Origin: an uncultured Bacillota bacterium
Lineage (GTDB): Bacteria > Bacillota > Clostridia > Peptostreptococcales > Anaerovoracaceae
Direction of reading: 5' to 3'
Assembly: GCA_902465215.1 (NCBI GenBank)
Contig: CABQMM010000006.1
Span: 1-14,200 of the forward strand
Length of the DNA stretch: 14,200 nucleotides
A program made the position numbers and the translations under genes. The notes under the pieces were generated by a model. The model had not been told where the DNA came from, did not search any database, and saw nothing but the letters and a program-made list of their open reading frames with translations. Positions 12,608-14,200 of the stretch are shown one piece after another (position 1 is the stretch's first letter; each line of letters starts with the position of its first letter).

Positions 12608-14200
12608 CAACGCTTCTGTTGGCGAAATCGTGATCCACGGCAGCAGTATCCGCAAAAACGGTGAGGATTATGAGAGTGGCTACAGCATTGGCTGCGGTGA
12701 ATACGCCACCTTTGACCGCATCGACATTCAGGACAGCCGGATTGATATTCCGGGTGCTACCCTTGGCGCAGCCATCGGCAGCGGTAGAGGGTCTAGATAT
12801 ATTGGCGAAAGCATCATTCGCATCGCAAACAGCCAGGTGTTTGCAAGCACCTATCACTTCAGTCCTGCCATCGGTGTCGGTGCAGACTCCTATGGAGAAA
12901 GAGACAAAGACGGAACGCTGCGGATCTTCATCGAGAACAGCTCTGTGATCGCAAAAGGAGGCTATTTACGTCCTTACACTCAATATACTCCCGGAATCGG
13001 AAAAAAGGAGGGCCGTAATTTTCCGGAAACCTATATTCAGGTTATGAACAGTACCGTGGAGTCTTTCCGACATACAGAAAGAGGAAACAATCTCGATTTC
13101 GATTATGTCTATGACGACCTGCACACGAGAAGCATACCGGGCATTCCGGAGGAAAACATCACCGTCTGCGGCAGCACCGTCAACGGAACACGCATTGATC
13201 ACAGCTTTGATGAATACGGCAAATGCACGCTTTGTGGCAAATACGACCTAGGATATTGCTATGAAAAAGGGCTTCTGACGATTGAGGGACTTACGGACTG
13301 CAGCTATGACGGCAGCGAAAAGAAGCTGACGGGACTTTCCCTTAAAACCGGTGAAAATACCGATAGGCAGCTTGCGGAGGGAACAGACTACACCGCCGGC
13401 TATTCAAACAATATCTATACATATACGCTCACCACGGATGAGGCGGGCTTTGACCCTGCCAAGGCTCCTAAGGTGACCCTGTATGGCACAGGGGGCTACT
13501 GCGGCAAGGTGGAACACTACTTTACCATCAGCGGAGACGCACAAGCCTCGTACAGCGTAAAATATGATACCGCCGGGGGAACGAAAATCAGCGACAAGAG
13601 CGACATCAGGTGGCAGCAGCGCGTGCTGGACGGTGTGGAGCCGCCAACCAGAATCGGCTATGATTTCCGGGGCTGGAACTGTAACGGCAAGCCCGTGCTT
13701 GCAAACACAACCTACGCGGAGCTGGCTGGCGATGCGAGCATGAAAAGCATTACGCTGACAGCACAGTGGGCGGATTCGGGATACCCTGCAGGTGAGGTTC
13801 GTATTGACGAGAATAGTGCATGGCAGAAGTTCCAGGTGGCGCGCTTCAACCTGATCTATAATACAGGGAAAACGGTTACCATCACCGCTATGGACGCAGG
13901 TGGCAAGCCTGTGAGCATCGGCTATCTGATCAGCAATGAAATGATTGTTTATCAAAGAGACTGCGAAAGCAAGGAGTTTACAGCATACACCGGCCCAATC
14001 CACATAGAAGAGGACGGCAACTATGCCGTCTATGTAAAGCTCACCAACGCAGCGGGCAAGAGCACATATATCAGCACAGGCGGTTTCGTGATTGATACCA
14101 CAGCCCCTGTGATTGATGGTATTGAGGACGGCGGCGTGTATTATGGGGTATCCAAAATTACTTGTGGTTTCTCCAAAAACAACTGTGGGATGGATTCGTG
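12576..14200 (+). CDS. Surface protein, C-terminal continuation in shifted frame, partial at window end
   Basis: This frame is open from the C7 tract to the last base, with no stop seen; the first ATG is 12576, which has no ribosome site. It carries more beta-helix rungs (IGEIVIHGSS-type, GAAIGSG, PAIGVGADS) to about 13190. A HSFDEYGKCTLCGKYD motif (about 13200-13250) looks like a small CxxC zinc-ribbon knuckle. A repeat domain with LTIEGLTDCSYDGSEKKLTG follows. A second InlB B-repeat (about 13552-13770, VKYDTAGGT ... YDFRGWNCNGK ... ITLTAQW) is next, then an Ig-like end (GFVIDTTAPVIDGIEDGG) near 14088-14140. The match in domain style to the upstream part shows it was one gene. As it stands it is the untranslated or pseudogene half unless the frame is restored. 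The true 3' end and any wall anchor lie outside the window. Confidence 0.75.
   Translation, partial: MTGNTIGTDDNNASVGEIVIHGSSIRKNGEDYESGYSIGCGEYATFDRIDIQDSRIDIPGATLGAAIGSGRGSRYIGESIIRIANSQVFASTYHFSPAIGVGADSYGERDKDGTLRIFIENSSVIAKGGYLRPYTQYTPGIGKKEGRNFPETYIQVMNSTVESFRHTERGNNLDFDYVYDDLHTRSIPGIPEENITVCGSTVNGTRIDHSFDEYGKCTLCGKYDLGYCYEKGLLTIEGLTDCSYDGSEKKLTGLSLKTGENTDRQLAEGTDYTAGYSNNIYTYTLTTDEAGFDPAKAPKVTLYGTGGYCGKVEHYFTISGDAQASYSVKYDTAGGTKISDKSDIRWQQRVLDGVEPPTRIGYDFRGWNCNGKPVLANTTYAELAGDASMKSITLTAQWADSGYPAGEVRIDENSAWQKFQVARFNLIYNTGKTVTITAMDAGGKPVSIGYLISNEMIVYQRDCESKEFTAYTGPIHIEEDGNYAVYVKLTNAAGKSTYISTGGFVIDTTAPVIDGIEDGGVYYGVSKITCGFSKNNCGMDS

Overview
The window looks like chromosome from an anaerobic, probably endospore-forming member of the Clostridia (Bacillota). 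Supporting signs are strong AGGAGG-type ribosome binding sites, consensus SigA promoters, secreted proteins with Lys/Arg-rich signal peptides ending in AFA|G, a PdaA-type spore-cortex deacetylase, a DctPQM (TRAP) transporter and a textbook sigma-54 promoter. I do not assign a genus.

Region 1 (about 100-4834) is one catabolic operon. A perfect sigma-54 -24/-12 element (100-115) precedes a ureohydrolase-superfamily enzyme (169-1065). It is followed by the small and large TRAP permease subunits (1116-1658 and 1655-2926, overlapping by 4 bp), the TRAP solute-binding lipoprotein (2963-4012) and a LUD-domain protein with a Cys cluster (4018-4758), closed by a strong intrinsic terminator (4799-4834). 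The layout suggests uptake of a carboxylated guanidino or amidino compound and its hydrolysis in the cytoplasm, switched on by a sigma-54 activator encoded outside the window. The substrate is not determined.

Region 2 (4835-6226) is a monocistronic MFS permease with its own SigA promoter. Region 3 (6227-6904) is non-coding and repeat-bearing. Region 4 (6905-9673) holds pdaA, a small secreted beta-helix protein with a consensus promoter, and a nicotinamidase.

Region 5 (9674-10384) is a second non-coding stretch, G/T-rich at first and then A/T-rich. It carries several copies of a repeat built from TGTCGAA heptamers phased at 10 bp, which match the Spo0A '0A box' consensus TGNCGAA, plus a run of TTGG/CCAA-tipped hairpins. 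Region 6 (10385-14200, running off the end) encodes a very large secreted beta-helix/InlB-B-repeat surface protein whose reading frame is broken at a run of seven C (12514-12520). Coding continues in another frame to the end of the window.

Most worth a second look: the sigma-54-driven ureohydrolase/TRAP/LUD operon, the 10-bp-phased 0A-like repeat family in both large intergenic regions, the hairpin that buries the pdaA ribosome binding site, and the poly-C frameshift in the surface protein.
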